Source of the DNA: a virus
Length of the DNA stretch: 28,454 bases
Reading direction: 5' to 3' (one strand)
IMG/VR virus record: IMGVR_UViG_3300021962_000496
Span: 1-28,454 of that record
Positions 1 through 6,942 of this stretch are shown here, in pieces. Position 1 is the first letter of the stretch; the number at the start of each line of letters is the position of its first letter. A model generated the notes under the pieces. It made no database searches. It was not told the origin of the DNA and was given only the letters and a program-made list of their open reading frames with translations. The position numbers and the translations under genes are program-made.

Positions 1-424
1 GATCATTTCTATCAATATCACGGGTTGATACCATTGCACAATTTTGAAGGGCAGCAGAATTACGCTTCTCCATAGTCATTGGGGTACCAAATGCCCACAG
101 ACCTCTTCCTGGCGGTGTCCACTTTAAATTAAACATACGATCAAACGCTTCTTGTGCTGATTTTTGTGCTTTATAGTCATTCCAAGGTAGTCTGTTTTCT
201 TTTGCGTGATTCTTTTGTACTGAGTACATACCCTCGATTACTCTTTTGCAGACCTCATGCCATCTTTCCTTAGTTCCATCCTCTTTTACACGGGAATAAG
301 TACGGATAAATGTAATCTCTCCTAATGAGTTAAGTCCAGCGTCCTTAAAGCCGAAAGGAGGCTCTATTTCTGCATATTTTGTAACAAAATCATCGGAAAG
401 GCGAAAAGAAAAAACATCTGACAT
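1..424 (-). CDS. nrdJ: Adenosylcobalamin-dependent (class II) ribonucleoside-triphosphate reductase, N-terminal part, cut by window edge
   Basis: The reading frame opens with ATG at 424, after an AGGAG ribosome site, and stays open for 141 codons to the window edge. The protein has the stretches WHEVCKRVIEGMYSVQ, NRLPWNDYKAQ, FNLKWTPPGRGLWAFGTP and SAALQNCAMVST, which match the start of the monomeric B12-dependent reductases of the Lactobacillus leichmannii type. These enzymes turn ribonucleoside triphosphates into deoxy forms using a cobalamin-generated thiyl radical. The Cys in ALQNCAMVST corresponds to the first redox-active cysteine of the active site. The gene would supply dNTPs for phage DNA synthesis. 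The catalytic barrel, radical cysteine and cobalamin region lie outside the window, so activity cannot be judged. It is the last gene of the minus-strand block seen here. Confidence 0.88.
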   Translation of the reverse strand, partial: MSDVFSFRLSDDFVTKYAEIEPPFGFKDAGLNSLGEITFIRTYSRVKEDGTKERWHEVCKRVIEGMYSVQKNHAKENRLPWNDYKAQKSAQEAFDRMFNLKWTPPGRGLWAFGTPMTMEKRNSAALQNCAMVSTRDIDRND

Positions 425-458
425 AAGCGTAAATCTCCTAATTAAATTGAATTTTAAA

Positions 459-476
459 TGATACTTAATTGTATCA
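459..476 (-). promoter_or_regulatory. Extended -10 promoter with overlapping palindrome upstream of the reductase
   Basis: On the minus strand TGATACAAT (476 to 468) is an extended -10 element without a clear -35. It lies inside the inverted repeat TGATAC-ttaatt-GTATCA (459-476), so a dimeric repressor could cover the promoter. About 45 bases of leader then lead to the AGGAG site and the ATG at 424. The operator role is inferred only from the symmetry. Confidence 0.45.
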
Positions 477-526
477 GAGTTTTTAGTTTTTGTAAACTCT
501 ATAGTTATACATTAGGTACAGTTTTT

Positions 527-551
527 GTTTTAATAAAACAGTTATTAAAAC
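527..551 (-). other. Inverted repeat at the 3' end of the oxygenase cluster
   Basis: GTTTTAAT (527-534) and ATTAAAAC (544-551) can form an 8-bp stem with a 9-base loop. It overlaps the stop codon of the oxygenase gene ending at 545. No U-tract follows on the minus strand, so it is not a textbook terminator; it may slow 3' decay or be chance in AT-rich DNA. Confidence 0.3.
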
Positions 552-1123
552 TTAATCCAAAACCCTGGACTTATATACTTTATTCCAGAAGTTACAGTAA
601 GTGATTCATGAAAATATGGATCTGTTGATGGAAAAGCAATTAAACTTCCAGCCTCTGGTTTAATTTTAATATCTTGATTTTTAAAATATAACTCTCCACC
701 AGCATAATCATCATTAAGATATAAAACAATTGATAAAACTTGTTTTGTATCATCTCCATAAGAGTCTACATGAGGGCCCATCGATTGTCCCTCAAAATAC
801 TTACTTATTGATAATGGCGTTAATTTTCCTATATCTATTGAGTATCTTTTTGAATAATCTTCCGAGCATTCAATAATAGCGTTTTTTATTGTTTTAATTA
901 TAAAAGAATCAAATTTAGAATCATTAAATTCATTATTGCTGCTATTTATAACTTTTTGTTTTCCATAAACCACTTTATTATCGCTTGGTCCCCAAGATTT
1001 CCATTTTGTAATTTTGCTGGTTGCAGATAATTCATCTTCTTCAATTAATTCAATAAGATTTAAAGAGTCTGGAAACAAATCATAGTAATATACTATTTTG
1101 TCATAAACCTCTTTTGATTTCAT
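545..1123 (-). CDS. 2OG-Fe(II) oxygenase, prolyl 4-hydroxylase-like
   Basis: A 192-residue protein of the prolyl-4-hydroxylase alpha-subunit-like superfamily (double-stranded beta-helix). The iron triad is visible as H118-x-D120 in GPHVDSYGD and H172 in YFHES; K182 in SGIKY is in the place of the 2-oxoglutarate-binding basic residue. The core motif LYLNDDYAGGELYF (about 134-147) is shared with the six other copies in the window. Such enzymes use O2 and 2-oxoglutarate to hydroxylate a protein side chain or other substrate; the substrate here is unknown. The start ATG overlaps the upstream stop as ATGA (1120-1123), so translation is coupled to the preceding oxygenase. The N-terminal 100 residues diverge from the other copies and may select the substrate. 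Confidence 0.88.
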   Translation of the reverse strand: MKSKEVYDKIVYYYDLFPDSLNLIELIEEDELSATSKITKWKSWGPSDNKVVYGKQKVINSSNNEFNDSKFDSFIIKTIKNAIIECSEDYSKRYSIDIGKLTPLSISKYFEGQSMGPHVDSYGDDTKQVLSIVLYLNDDYAGGELYFKNQDIKIKPEAGSLIAFPSTDPYFHESLTVTSGIKYISPGFWIKF

Positions 1124-1869
1124 TTAATTCCTTTTGCCCAATCCTCTTTTTGTTTTGCTTGTTGTCTTCTAACTTCCTCTTCTTCTTTTTTCCATCTATC
1201 CAATGTTTCTTGATCATATTCTATATCTGCATAATCCCAAAACGAAACCATAGTATATCTAGTTCCTTTTGTTATTTCGCTTACTCCATGAATATTTTCT
1301 ACGCCACCAGGAAAAACATAGTAGGAATATGCATTTGGCTTAAATGAAAGATACGGCTTCATATTATTATCTTTATCACAAAAATATAATTCTCCACCTT
1401 CATAATTATCATTAAGATACAAAATTCCAACATATTTATTTATTTCAAATGCATTTGGATTACCATCATGATCTGAATTATCTGAATGTGGTGCTGCAAA
1501 TCCACCTACATCCCATTTTTGTGCATGAGCAGTATTTGCACGAACTTTTCTATCAAAAACTTTTTCAACTGCTTCTTGGTATTTATTTTTTAAATCATCA
1601 AAAAAATTATCTGAAAGCCCAAAAGATCTCATAATATTTGAATCTGTAAGAATTCCTTTTCCAGAAGATCCGTAAAAAGCAATATCGCCCCATTCAACAT
1701 TACAGTTTTCAAAAAAATCAATCATGTTTTTAACTATGCTTGGAGAAATAAAGTTAGGAATTTCTACTACTTTATTTGTGTTTATGCCTAATCTTGTTTC
1801 TTGTATTTTAGAATTTTGAAGATAAACAAAATCTTTTTCATCAATATTATCAATAATTCCATTAATCAT
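1120..1869 (-). CDS. 2OG-Fe(II) oxygenase with charged C-terminal tail
   Basis: A 249-residue prolyl-hydroxylase-type oxygenase. The iron ligands are H128-x-D130 (APHSDNS) and H194 (ENIHGVS), with R204 in GTRYT as the 2-oxoglutarate contact. The conserved core is LYLNDNYEGGELYF. It ends in a charged tail of about 30 residues (from about 220, rich in K, E, R and Q) that the other copies lack and that is predicted helical by eye. The gene starts at ATG 1869 with a -10 element (TATAAT, 1881 to 1876) only six bases upstream and no Shine-Dalgarno, so its mRNA is probably leaderless. The next oxygenase gene is coupled to it by an ATGA overlap. Confidence 0.88.
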   Translation of the reverse strand: MINGIIDNIDEKDFVYLQNSKIQETRLGINTNKVVEIPNFISPSIVKNMIDFFENCNVEWGDIAFYGSSGKGILTDSNIMRSFGLSDNFFDDLKNKYQEAVEKVFDRKVRANTAHAQKWDVGGFAAPHSDNSDHDGNPNAFEINKYVGILYLNDNYEGGELYFCDKDNNMKPYLSFKPNAYSYYVFPGGVENIHGVSEITKGTRYTMVSFWDYADIEYDQETLDRWKKEEEEVRRQQAKQKEDWAKGIK

Positions 1870-1875
1870 GTTTAT

Positions 1876-1881
1876 ATTATA
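1876..1881 (-). promoter_or_regulatory. -10 element, leaderless start for the 1120-1869 gene
   Basis: TATAAT on the minus strand ends six bases before the ATG at 1869. The expected transcription start falls on or next to the A of the ATG. It lies in the 14-base gap after the CDGSH gene. There is no TGn extension and no obvious -35. Confidence 0.5.
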
Positions 1882-1883
1882 CC

Positions 1884-1994
1884 CTACTTTTCTTTTTTAA
1901 CTTTTGTTGAATCGTCATCATTTTTTACGTTATGGGTACCATCACAGTATGGAAACATATTAGATCTTCCACAGACGCATTGTTTAAGAGCCAT
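1884..1994 (-). CDS. CDGSH-type iron-sulfur microprotein
   Basis: A 36-residue ORF: ATG at 1994, stop TAG at 1884-1886, with an AAAAAGG-type ribosome site. Its centre, CVCGRSNMFPYCDGTH (residues 6-21), fits the CDGSH signature C-x-C-x2-S/T-x3-P-x-C-D-G-S/A/T-H exactly. C6, C8, C17 and H21 would bind a 2Fe-2S cluster with the 3-Cys-1-His ligation known from mitoNEET. In that family the cluster is redox active and can be transferred to other proteins. The C-terminal 15 residues are charged (DDD then lysine-rich). It is very short for the family, essentially one bare motif, and may need to dimerise. Being embedded between Fe(II)-dependent oxygenase genes suggests a role in iron or electron supply, which is inference. 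Confidence 0.8.
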   Translation of the reverse strand: MALKQCVCGRSNMFPYCDGTHNVKNDDDSTKVKKEK

Positions 1995-2012
1995 GCTTAT
2001 ACCTTTTTCTTT

Positions 2013-2678
2013 TTATTGTTTATGAGATTTAATTGTCCAAAAAAACGGACAAGTATATCTAATTCCACTTTCTATTTTGCTTACACCGTGAATATAATTC
2101 ATATCTCCTGGGAAAAAATATGCTGCACCTGCTTTTGGTTTAAAACTAATATTTTGTTTTGGAAAATAAAGTTCTCCGCCTTGATAATCATCATTTAAAT
2201 AAAATAAACTAGCAATATCATAATAAGGAAAATCATTTGGTTTTCCTGCATTATCGCCTTCGTGTAGTTCTTTATCTGCATGAGGATTTTGAAATTGACC
2301 TGGAAGCCATCTAACAATTGCTGGACTTGTTGCCCACGCATCTACTTTAAAAAAATCATCTATTACTATTTTTAATCTTTGAACTAAAGTATCTATTAGT
2401 GGATTAATTGTTTTATCTTGTTTTTCAATAGTTCTTCCAGTTGCTACTCTATCTTTCCAATATTCAGAATCATAAATAACTGTTCCGTCTTCATTATAAT
2501 GGGTTTCTGTATAGTCCCATTCTTTTATGTTTCTTGCAAAAGTTGATATTCTTTCTAGTTCTTCTGGGATCATAAAGTTTTCAATTTCTACAATATTTGA
2601 TGAACTAGAACCAAAAAATCCAGACGGAGTTATAGAAAATCTTTCTAAATCATAAGTTTTGTTTGAAATGTTTTTCAT
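2013..2678 (-). CDS. 2OG-Fe(II) oxygenase, prolyl 4-hydroxylase-like
   Basis: A 221-residue oxygenase. Ligands are H133-x-D135 (NPHADKE) and H197 (YIHGVS), with R207 in SGIRYT for 2-oxoglutarate. The core is LFYLNDDYQGGELYFP (158-173). The insert HEGDNAGKPNDFPYY after the first histidine resembles the HDGNPNAFEINKY stretch of the 1120-1869 protein, so these two form a subgroup. The ATG at 2678 lies six bases from a -10 hexamer and lacks a ribosome site, so it is likely leaderless. The CDGSH gene begins 18 bases downstream of its stop and is probably cotranscribed. Confidence 0.88.
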   Translation of the reverse strand: MKNISNKTYDLERFSITPSGFFGSSSSNIVEIENFMIPEELERISTFARNIKEWDYTETHYNEDGTVIYDSEYWKDRVATGRTIEKQDKTINPLIDTLVQRLKIVIDDFFKVDAWATSPAIVRWLPGQFQNPHADKELHEGDNAGKPNDFPYYDIASLFYLNDDYQGGELYFPKQNISFKPKAGAAYFFPGDMNYIHGVSKIESGIRYTCPFFWTIKSHKQ

Positions 2679-2684
2679 TATTTT

Positions 2685-2693
2685 ATTATACCA
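2685..2693 (-). promoter_or_regulatory. Extended -10 promoter, leaderless start for the 2013-2678 gene
   Basis: TGGTATAAT on the minus strand is a perfect extended -10. Six bases separate it from the ATG at 2678. No -35 hexamer is seen, as usual for extended -10 promoters. Confidence 0.6.
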
Positions 2694-2698
2694 TTTTT

Positions 2699-3433
2699 CT
2701 ATTCATATTTTCTTGGCTCCCAAACTTCATTTTTATATATTCCACCGTTTGGTTTTCTATATTTATCACCATTTTTTTTACTATTTAAAATCATTTTAGA
2801 AAATGTTGGAATTTCAAATTCGCTTTCCCAGTCTTCTCTTTTAAAAGGAATCATTTGTGAATAAGGCGTTCCCTTTGGTATGATTCCAGAAAAATCTTTA
2901 CTCATTAAAAATGGCATAAAACCTGGCAATGCAATTTTATCATTATCAATAATTCCTGAAATAGTTAAAAATGGAAGTTCAAATCTATTGAATGGATGAG
3001 AATATAAAACACTGTATCCTTCTGGAACTTGAACTCCCCAATCTGGAAACCAAGCAAAATGATCTTCATAGTATCCAGATGGTTTTACAAAACCTGGCAA
3101 ACTTGATCTTGGAGTACAAAAATCTTTATAATTTGAGTCTTCAATCTCAACAATAAGTTTATTATTTTTATCATAAACAAAATTAAGATCGCAAGGTGTT
3201 AAATATGTGTACCCAGTTCCCATAATATCAAACATTGACGGGCAGGCTTTCCAAGTTGGAATTTTTCCTTTATCTGGACCAATTGCATACTCTCCAGTTT
3301 CTGCATTTTTAAAAAATCTATCAGCCTTTCTATACCATTCTGGAATTGTTTTTATTATTGGTTTAGGTTTAAAATCACTTTCTTTGTTTAGCCATCTTCT
3401 ATTTGCAATAAAATTAATTTTTTTATTTTCCAC
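2699..3433 (-). CDS. Phage protein of unknown function (IPEWYRKA / CPSMFDIMGTGY family)
   Basis: About 244 residues. I choose the GTG at 3433 because AAAAGGA lies six bases upstream; the longer frame to a TTG at 3451 has no such site. Recognisable stretches are KTIPEWYRKADRFF near the N-terminus, WKACPSMFDIMGTGYTYLTPCDLNF, and a C-terminal half rich in proline and aromatic residues (LPGFMPFLMSKDF, IPKGTPYSQMIPF). I recall proteins of this pattern beside 2OG-Fe(II) oxygenases in environmental phages, but know no function and see no catalytic motif. It overlaps the upstream gene by 11 bases, so the two are coupled and may act together. Confidence 0.65.
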   Translation of the reverse strand: MENKKINFIANRRWLNKESDFKPKPIIKTIPEWYRKADRFFKNAETGEYAIGPDKGKIPTWKACPSMFDIMGTGYTYLTPCDLNFVYDKNNKLIVEIEDSNYKDFCTPRSSLPGFVKPSGYYEDHFAWFPDWGVQVPEGYSVLYSHPFNRFELPFLTISGIIDNDKIALPGFMPFLMSKDFSGIIPKGTPYSQMIPFKREDWESEFEIPTFSKMILNSKKNGDKYRKPNGGIYKNEVWEPRKYE

Positions 3434-4136
3434 TAATTTTCCTTTTATCAAATGTTTTTAATTTAAAAGACTTAAGTTCATGCGTTCCGACACTAATACC
3501 ATTTTCATCAGTTGCATTTCTATAAAAATGTGTCCAATCACCCTGTTGATTTATTTTTTTAGAAGCATCTCCATATCTTTTACTTTTTAATTGATCATCT
3601 TCGCTGTGTTCAAGATCATAAATATGCATCTCTGTTTTATTAATGTTATTTAAAGAAATTGGAATAACTGAAATAATTGGTTTATTTGCTGGTAAAACAA
3701 TAGCAGCATTTGGCTTAATTATTTTTAAAGCAGCAGGCAATGGGTGTGGATAAAAAGATGTTGACATTAAAGTTGTATATGGAATTACTGTGTCTAAAAA
3801 TAAATTTGGTATTGGCATAGTAAGAAGAGTAATATCTTTGTCTGTAACAAATCTTGTAAATGTGTTTAAACTTAAAGTTGCACTTCTTCTATTTTCATTA
3901 ACATATTTATGTCCTTTAATGATTTTAATATGTCCTTCTTCTTTGTCTGTATCAATGCCATCCCAAGTAAAAACTATGTCTTCTGGAAAACTTATTCCCC
4001 ATCCAAGACCATTTGTTAAAGATAATGGAAAACAATTATATGCATGAGCATTTGATACATCATCCATCCACTTTCTTTTTATGTTCAAAGGCTCTATTGT
4101 TATGCCAGAGCCTTTTTCAATTTCTGCTCTAATCAT
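3423..4136 (-). CDS. DUF6065-like phage protein
   Basis: A 237-residue protein. The N-terminal part, KRKWMDDVSNAHAYNCFPLSLTN followed by GWGISFPEDIVFTWDG, resembles from memory the DUF6065 family, whose members read W-M and then YRCLPL..ANQ.GW. Further conserved-looking parts are TRFVTDKDITLLTMPIPN and TSFYPHPLPAALKIIKPN (a hydrophobic, proline-rich core). No enzyme motif is evident. The gene lies between oxygenase genes and overlaps the next unknown gene. The family name is a recollection and should be tested; the coding call itself is firm because of length, context and frame. Confidence 0.65.
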   Translation of the reverse strand: MIRAEIEKGSGITIEPLNIKRKWMDDVSNAHAYNCFPLSLTNGLGWGISFPEDIVFTWDGIDTDKEEGHIKIIKGHKYVNENRRSATLSLNTFTRFVTDKDITLLTMPIPNLFLDTVIPYTTLMSTSFYPHPLPAALKIIKPNAAIVLPANKPIISVIPISLNNINKTEMHIYDLEHSEDDQLKSKRYGDASKKINQQGDWTHFYRNATDENGISVGTHELKSFKLKTFDKRKISGK

Positions 4137-4141
4137 AAATA

Positions 4142-4816
4142 TTAGTCGCCTGTTTCTTCATAAAATTTAGGATTATGAAATTTATTACTGTAATCAAGCA
4201 TCGTAACAATAGAGTACTTAGTTCCAGAAGTTACTGGTTTTGCTTGGTGTGGATACATATAATTAGATGGGAAAATAAACAAGTCTCCCTTTTTTGCTTT
4301 TAAATTAAGTCCTTGTAATCTAAAATAAAGTTCTCCACCTTCATAGTCATCGTTCGGATACCCAACTAAAGAAACTACACAATTATAAGAAAATCCGTGA
4401 TCATGGTGTTCCATAAAATGTTGTCCTGGTCCGTATTTAACAAAATTCATTGCTTCCCAATATCTAAGTTCTCCTAAGTTAAAAGTTGCAGAATAAGAAT
4501 CTACTGCCACTTTAGCCTTATCATAAATTGATTGCCACAAATTTTGTAATTTTAACCCAGACTCTGATCTATCATGAATTATGTCAGTTTTTTTATACTT
4601 AAAATCAACACAATCTCTGTAGTCTGGCATTAATTGCTGATATCCAACATATGCTGGTCCCCAATTATAATGATTATTTTTATCTTGCAATACTTCTTCT
4701 ATTGTTTCAATAATTTTTAAATCTTCTGTTAAAACATCATGGTAAACAAAAATACCATTTCCTAGGTTTTCAAACGATGACCATGATTGATTTTGTAAAA
4801 TGTTTGAGTTTGTCAT
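4142..4816 (-). CDS. 2OG-Fe(II) oxygenase, prolyl 4-hydroxylase-like
   Basis: A 224-residue oxygenase with H137-x-D139 (MEHHDHG), H190 (YPHQAK) and K200 (SGTKYS). Shared blocks with the 4859-5581 protein are RDCVDFKYK, EAMNFVKYGPGQ, DHGFSYNCVVSLV, DDYEGGELYF and IFPSNYMYPH, so the two are close paralogs. One odd point is GYPNDDYEGG, where the other copies have YLNDDY. The gene has a leader of about 30 bases with GGA before the ATG; an extended -10 (TGTTATACT) lies upstream. It heads the segment that leads into the two unknown phage proteins. Confidence 0.88.
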   Translation of the reverse strand: MTNSNILQNQSWSSFENLGNGIFVYHDVLTEDLKIIETIEEVLQDKNNHYNWGPAYVGYQQLMPDYRDCVDFKYKKTDIIHDRSESGLKLQNLWQSIYDKAKVAVDSYSATFNLGELRYWEAMNFVKYGPGQHFMEHHDHGFSYNCVVSLVGYPNDDYEGGELYFRLQGLNLKAKKGDLFIFPSNYMYPHQAKPVTSGTKYSIVTMLDYSNKFHNPKFYEETGD

Positions 4817-4846
4817 ATAGTATCCTTTTCTTTATAACTAAAAGTA

Positions 4847-4855
4847 TAACACAAA
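4847..4855 (-). promoter_or_regulatory. Extended -10 promoter upstream of the 4142-4816 oxygenase
   Basis: The minus strand reads TGTTATACT just after the stop of the 4859-5581 gene. A leader of about 30 bases follows, carrying AAAGGA before the ATG at 4816, so this start is leadered unlike several neighbours. Confidence 0.45.
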
Positions 4856-4858
4856 AAA

Positions 4859-5581
4859 CTAATGGTTTTTGTGAGCAACATCATTTAAATCCGTCATAAC
4901 AACAACACAGTATTTAGTTCCTTCAATCATATCTAAAGATGCATGCTCATATATATAATTAGATGGAAAAATTGCTATATCTCCTACTTTTGGTTTATAG
5001 GCTAGTTTATCTAATCTTGGAAAATAAAGTTCTCCACCTTCATAATTATCATTAAGGTAAATTACAGCAGATACTGTGCATGCATAACTAGGTCCATGAT
5101 CAGCATGAATTCTAAATTGTTGTCCTGAACCTTTATATTTTACAAAATTAAATGCCTCATAGTAATTAATACCAATTCCCCAATAATTTGCATAGTCATC
5201 TATACATGATTTTAATACATTATAAATTTCATCATGCATTTCAATAAGATTTTTATTTTCTGAACTTATAGGGCCTAAATCTTTTGGTTTATATTTAAAA
5301 TCAGAGCAATCTCTTGCAAACTTAATAGGTTTGTTTGAGTTTGTTACTTGAGCCTCACTCCACTTCCATTGTGTCTGTCCATTAAGTGTTGATTCAAGAA
5401 TATCAATATATCTTTCACAATCATTTTTATTTATTGCATTTTCATATATATTAAGCCCTAATGCTGGATTAGTAACATTAATATTATTAAATTTTTTTGG
5501 AGGTAGTCTAAAACTTGCTGACTCTGATCTATCTTTTGAAAACCACGGATTGTCTTCTTCTTTTATTGATTCTTGATACAC
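4859..5581 (-). CDS. 2OG-Fe(II) oxygenase, prolyl 4-hydroxylase-like
   Basis: A 240-residue oxygenase starting at GTG 5581, supported by AGGAG seven bases upstream. Iron ligands are H159-x-D161 (RIHADHG) and H213 (YEHASL); K223 in EGTKYC is the 2-oxoglutarate contact. The core VIYLNDNYEGGELYFP is intact. It pairs with the 4142-4816 copy (RDCSDFKYK, EAFNFVKYK, SYACTV). It is the first oxygenase gene downstream of the Hint-domain tail protein. All residues needed for catalysis appear present. Confidence 0.88.
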   Translation of the reverse strand: MYQESIKEEDNPWFSKDRSESASFRLPPKKFNNINVTNPALGLNIYENAINKNDCERYIDILESTLNGQTQWKWSEAQVTNSNKPIKFARDCSDFKYKPKDLGPISSENKNLIEMHDEIYNVLKSCIDDYANYWGIGINYYEAFNFVKYKGSGQQFRIHADHGPSYACTVSAVIYLNDNYEGGELYFPRLDKLAYKPKVGDIAIFPSNYIYEHASLDMIEGTKYCVVVMTDLNDVAHKNH

Positions 5582-5650
5582 CTTAAAACTCCTTTTTTAT
5601 AATTGTACCATAAACGCATTTATTAACATTTATTAAAAAGTAATATTATT

Positions 5651-6907
5651 TTAAGGTGCATCATCAGGTCGGTCAAAGACTAACATGTTTTGTGTAAAGA
5701 AGTTATCATATGGTTCACAGTTGATAGAAAATACTGTATCTTCATACGCAAGGACTTCAACTTCAGTAACATTAACAAAGCCTTGCTCTTCTCTGCTATA
5801 AACCATATAAGAAAGATCTATATCTGATGAGTTTACAAAACGAATAACGTCATCTTTTTTAGTCAAAATGTAATGGTGAGTAGAAAACATGTCGCCATTA
5901 ATCATAATTACAGTTGTTACTGGTCTAAATGTAATTCCTACAACTGTAGTATGTACAACGTTTGTTTCATTTAGTATTGGACTACTTGCAGTCCATGATT
6001 CTACTGTTGATGCATTTAACTCACCAGTTGGAATATCTAGAGCAAGAAGGGTATCTCCAATAACGATATCTTGTGCACTCTTGAATCCTTCTGGTGTTGC
6101 AATTCCTGTGTCACTTGCAATCGAATAGTATTCGCCTGGGAAGTATGGGAAGTATGGTGGGAAAAATGGTGGGAAGAACGGGAAAAACGGTGGGAAGAAT
6201 GGAGGAAAAAATGGTGGGAAGAATGGAAAGAATGGTGGGAAAAACGGTGGGAAGAATGGAGAAAGGGTAGTAATGCTTGCTGTTGTTGCGCCCAAAGATG
6301 TTCCATTTGCATTTGTTGCTGTAACTGTGTAAGTTTGTGATGTTCCTCCTGTATCTGAAATTGTTGTAGATGTTGCTGATGCTGACAAATTACCAGAAGA
6401 CGTTCCATCAGATCCTGTAACATTATGTCTTGTTAATGCACTACCACCATTGGCTCCTATTGTCCATTGAATAGTATTTTGATTAACTCCTGCAGTAGCA
6501 GTGGCACTTTGTGGTGCTTGTGGAACTGTTGTTGATGTAACAGAAGATGATGTTGTTCCACTTGCTGTACCAGTAGCATTCTTTGATTTTACTGTAAATG
6601 TATAAGAAGTGTTTGACGCAAGCCCTTCAAATGTATAACTTGTTGATGACGATCCAGTGTCGTGAGTATATGTTGATGGTGTTGTTGTAATAACATAAGA
6701 TGTTGCTGCTGGAGATTCTGCTGGAAGAGTCCAAGAAAGAGTTACTGCTCCACCAGTTCCAGAAGCAGATGCTGCAGATGTTGTATTTGCAGATGAAGCA
6801 TATGGTCTGTTTGTTCCTACATTTGTTGCAGTTAAAGAAGTAACATTTAATGGTTCTAAAAAGTTGTCTTGCGCTGAAGACTTAATTCCTCTACCTCTAA
6901 TTGCCAT
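5651..6907 (-). CDS. Tail-associated protein: two FN3-like domains, PFFP repeat, C-terminal Hint domain
   Basis: A 418-residue mosaic. Residues about 45-128 and 130-215 are two fibronectin-III-like domains (VTLSWTLP, TSYTFTVKSKNATG; NTIQWTI, TYTVTATNANG), common on phage tails. Residues 217-257 are almost only Pro and Phe. Residues about 262-412 look like a Hint (Hedgehog/intein) domain: SIASDTGIATPEGFKSAQDI followed by VIGDTLLALD as block A, STHHYIL as block B, and VFSINCEPYDNFFTQNMLV as block F. The first position holds Ser instead of Cys and the usual final His-Asn is replaced by Phe-Asp, so splicing is unlikely but cleavage or ester chemistry is possible. An AAGGAG site precedes the ATG. 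It may be a displayed tail or adhesion protein with self-processing; that is inference. Confidence 0.75.
   Translation of the reverse strand: MAIRGRGIKSSAQDNFLEPLNVTSLTATNVGTNRPYASSANTTSAASASGTGGAVTLSWTLPAESPAATSYVITTTPSTYTHDTGSSSTSYTFEGLASNTSYTFTVKSKNATGTASGTTSSSVTSTTVPQAPQSATATAGVNQNTIQWTIGANGGSALTRHNVTGSDGTSSGNLSASATSTTISDTGGTSQTYTVTATNANGTSLGATTASITTLSPFFPPFFPPFFPFFPPFFPPFFPPFFPFFPPFFPPYFPYFPGEYYSIASDTGIATPEGFKSAQDIVIGDTLLALDIPTGELNASTVESWTASSPILNETNVVHTTVVGITFRPVTTVIMINGDMFSTHHYILTKKDDVIRFVNSSDIDLSYMVYSREEQGFVNVTEVEVLAYEDTVFSINCEPYDNFFTQNMLVFDRPDDAP
6134..6262 (-). repeat. Pro/Phe repeat region (PFFPP/PFFPF units)
   Basis: Encodes residues 216-258 of the Hint-domain protein as tandem PFFP, PPFF and PFFPF units ending in PYFPYFPGEYY. 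The DNA repeat is a 12-15 base unit rich in GGTGGGAAGAA on the plus strand. It creates long false open frames on both strands. Such a region is probably a rigid linker, is prone to slippage, and is rich in proline near seven prolyl-hydroxylase-like genes. Confidence 0.85.
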
Positions 6908-6942
6908 GTTTGTTACTCCTTTTCTTATATTATATCAAATTT

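Noticed and set aside
3433-3451. TTG start at 3451 for the unknown phage protein
   Set aside because: The GTG at 3433 has AAAAGGA six bases upstream and gives a smaller overlap with the previous gene.
6037-6423. Long open frames on both strands across the Pro/Phe repeat (6037-6423 minus, 6071-6340 plus)
   Set aside because: They are caused by the short repeat unit lacking stops in other frames; products are Gln/His or Trp/Glu low-complexity runs and there are no ribosome sites.
5651-6907. Calling the Hint region an intein
   Set aside because: There is no C-terminal His-Asn followed by a Cys/Ser/Thr extein and only six residues follow, so splicing would have no second extein.
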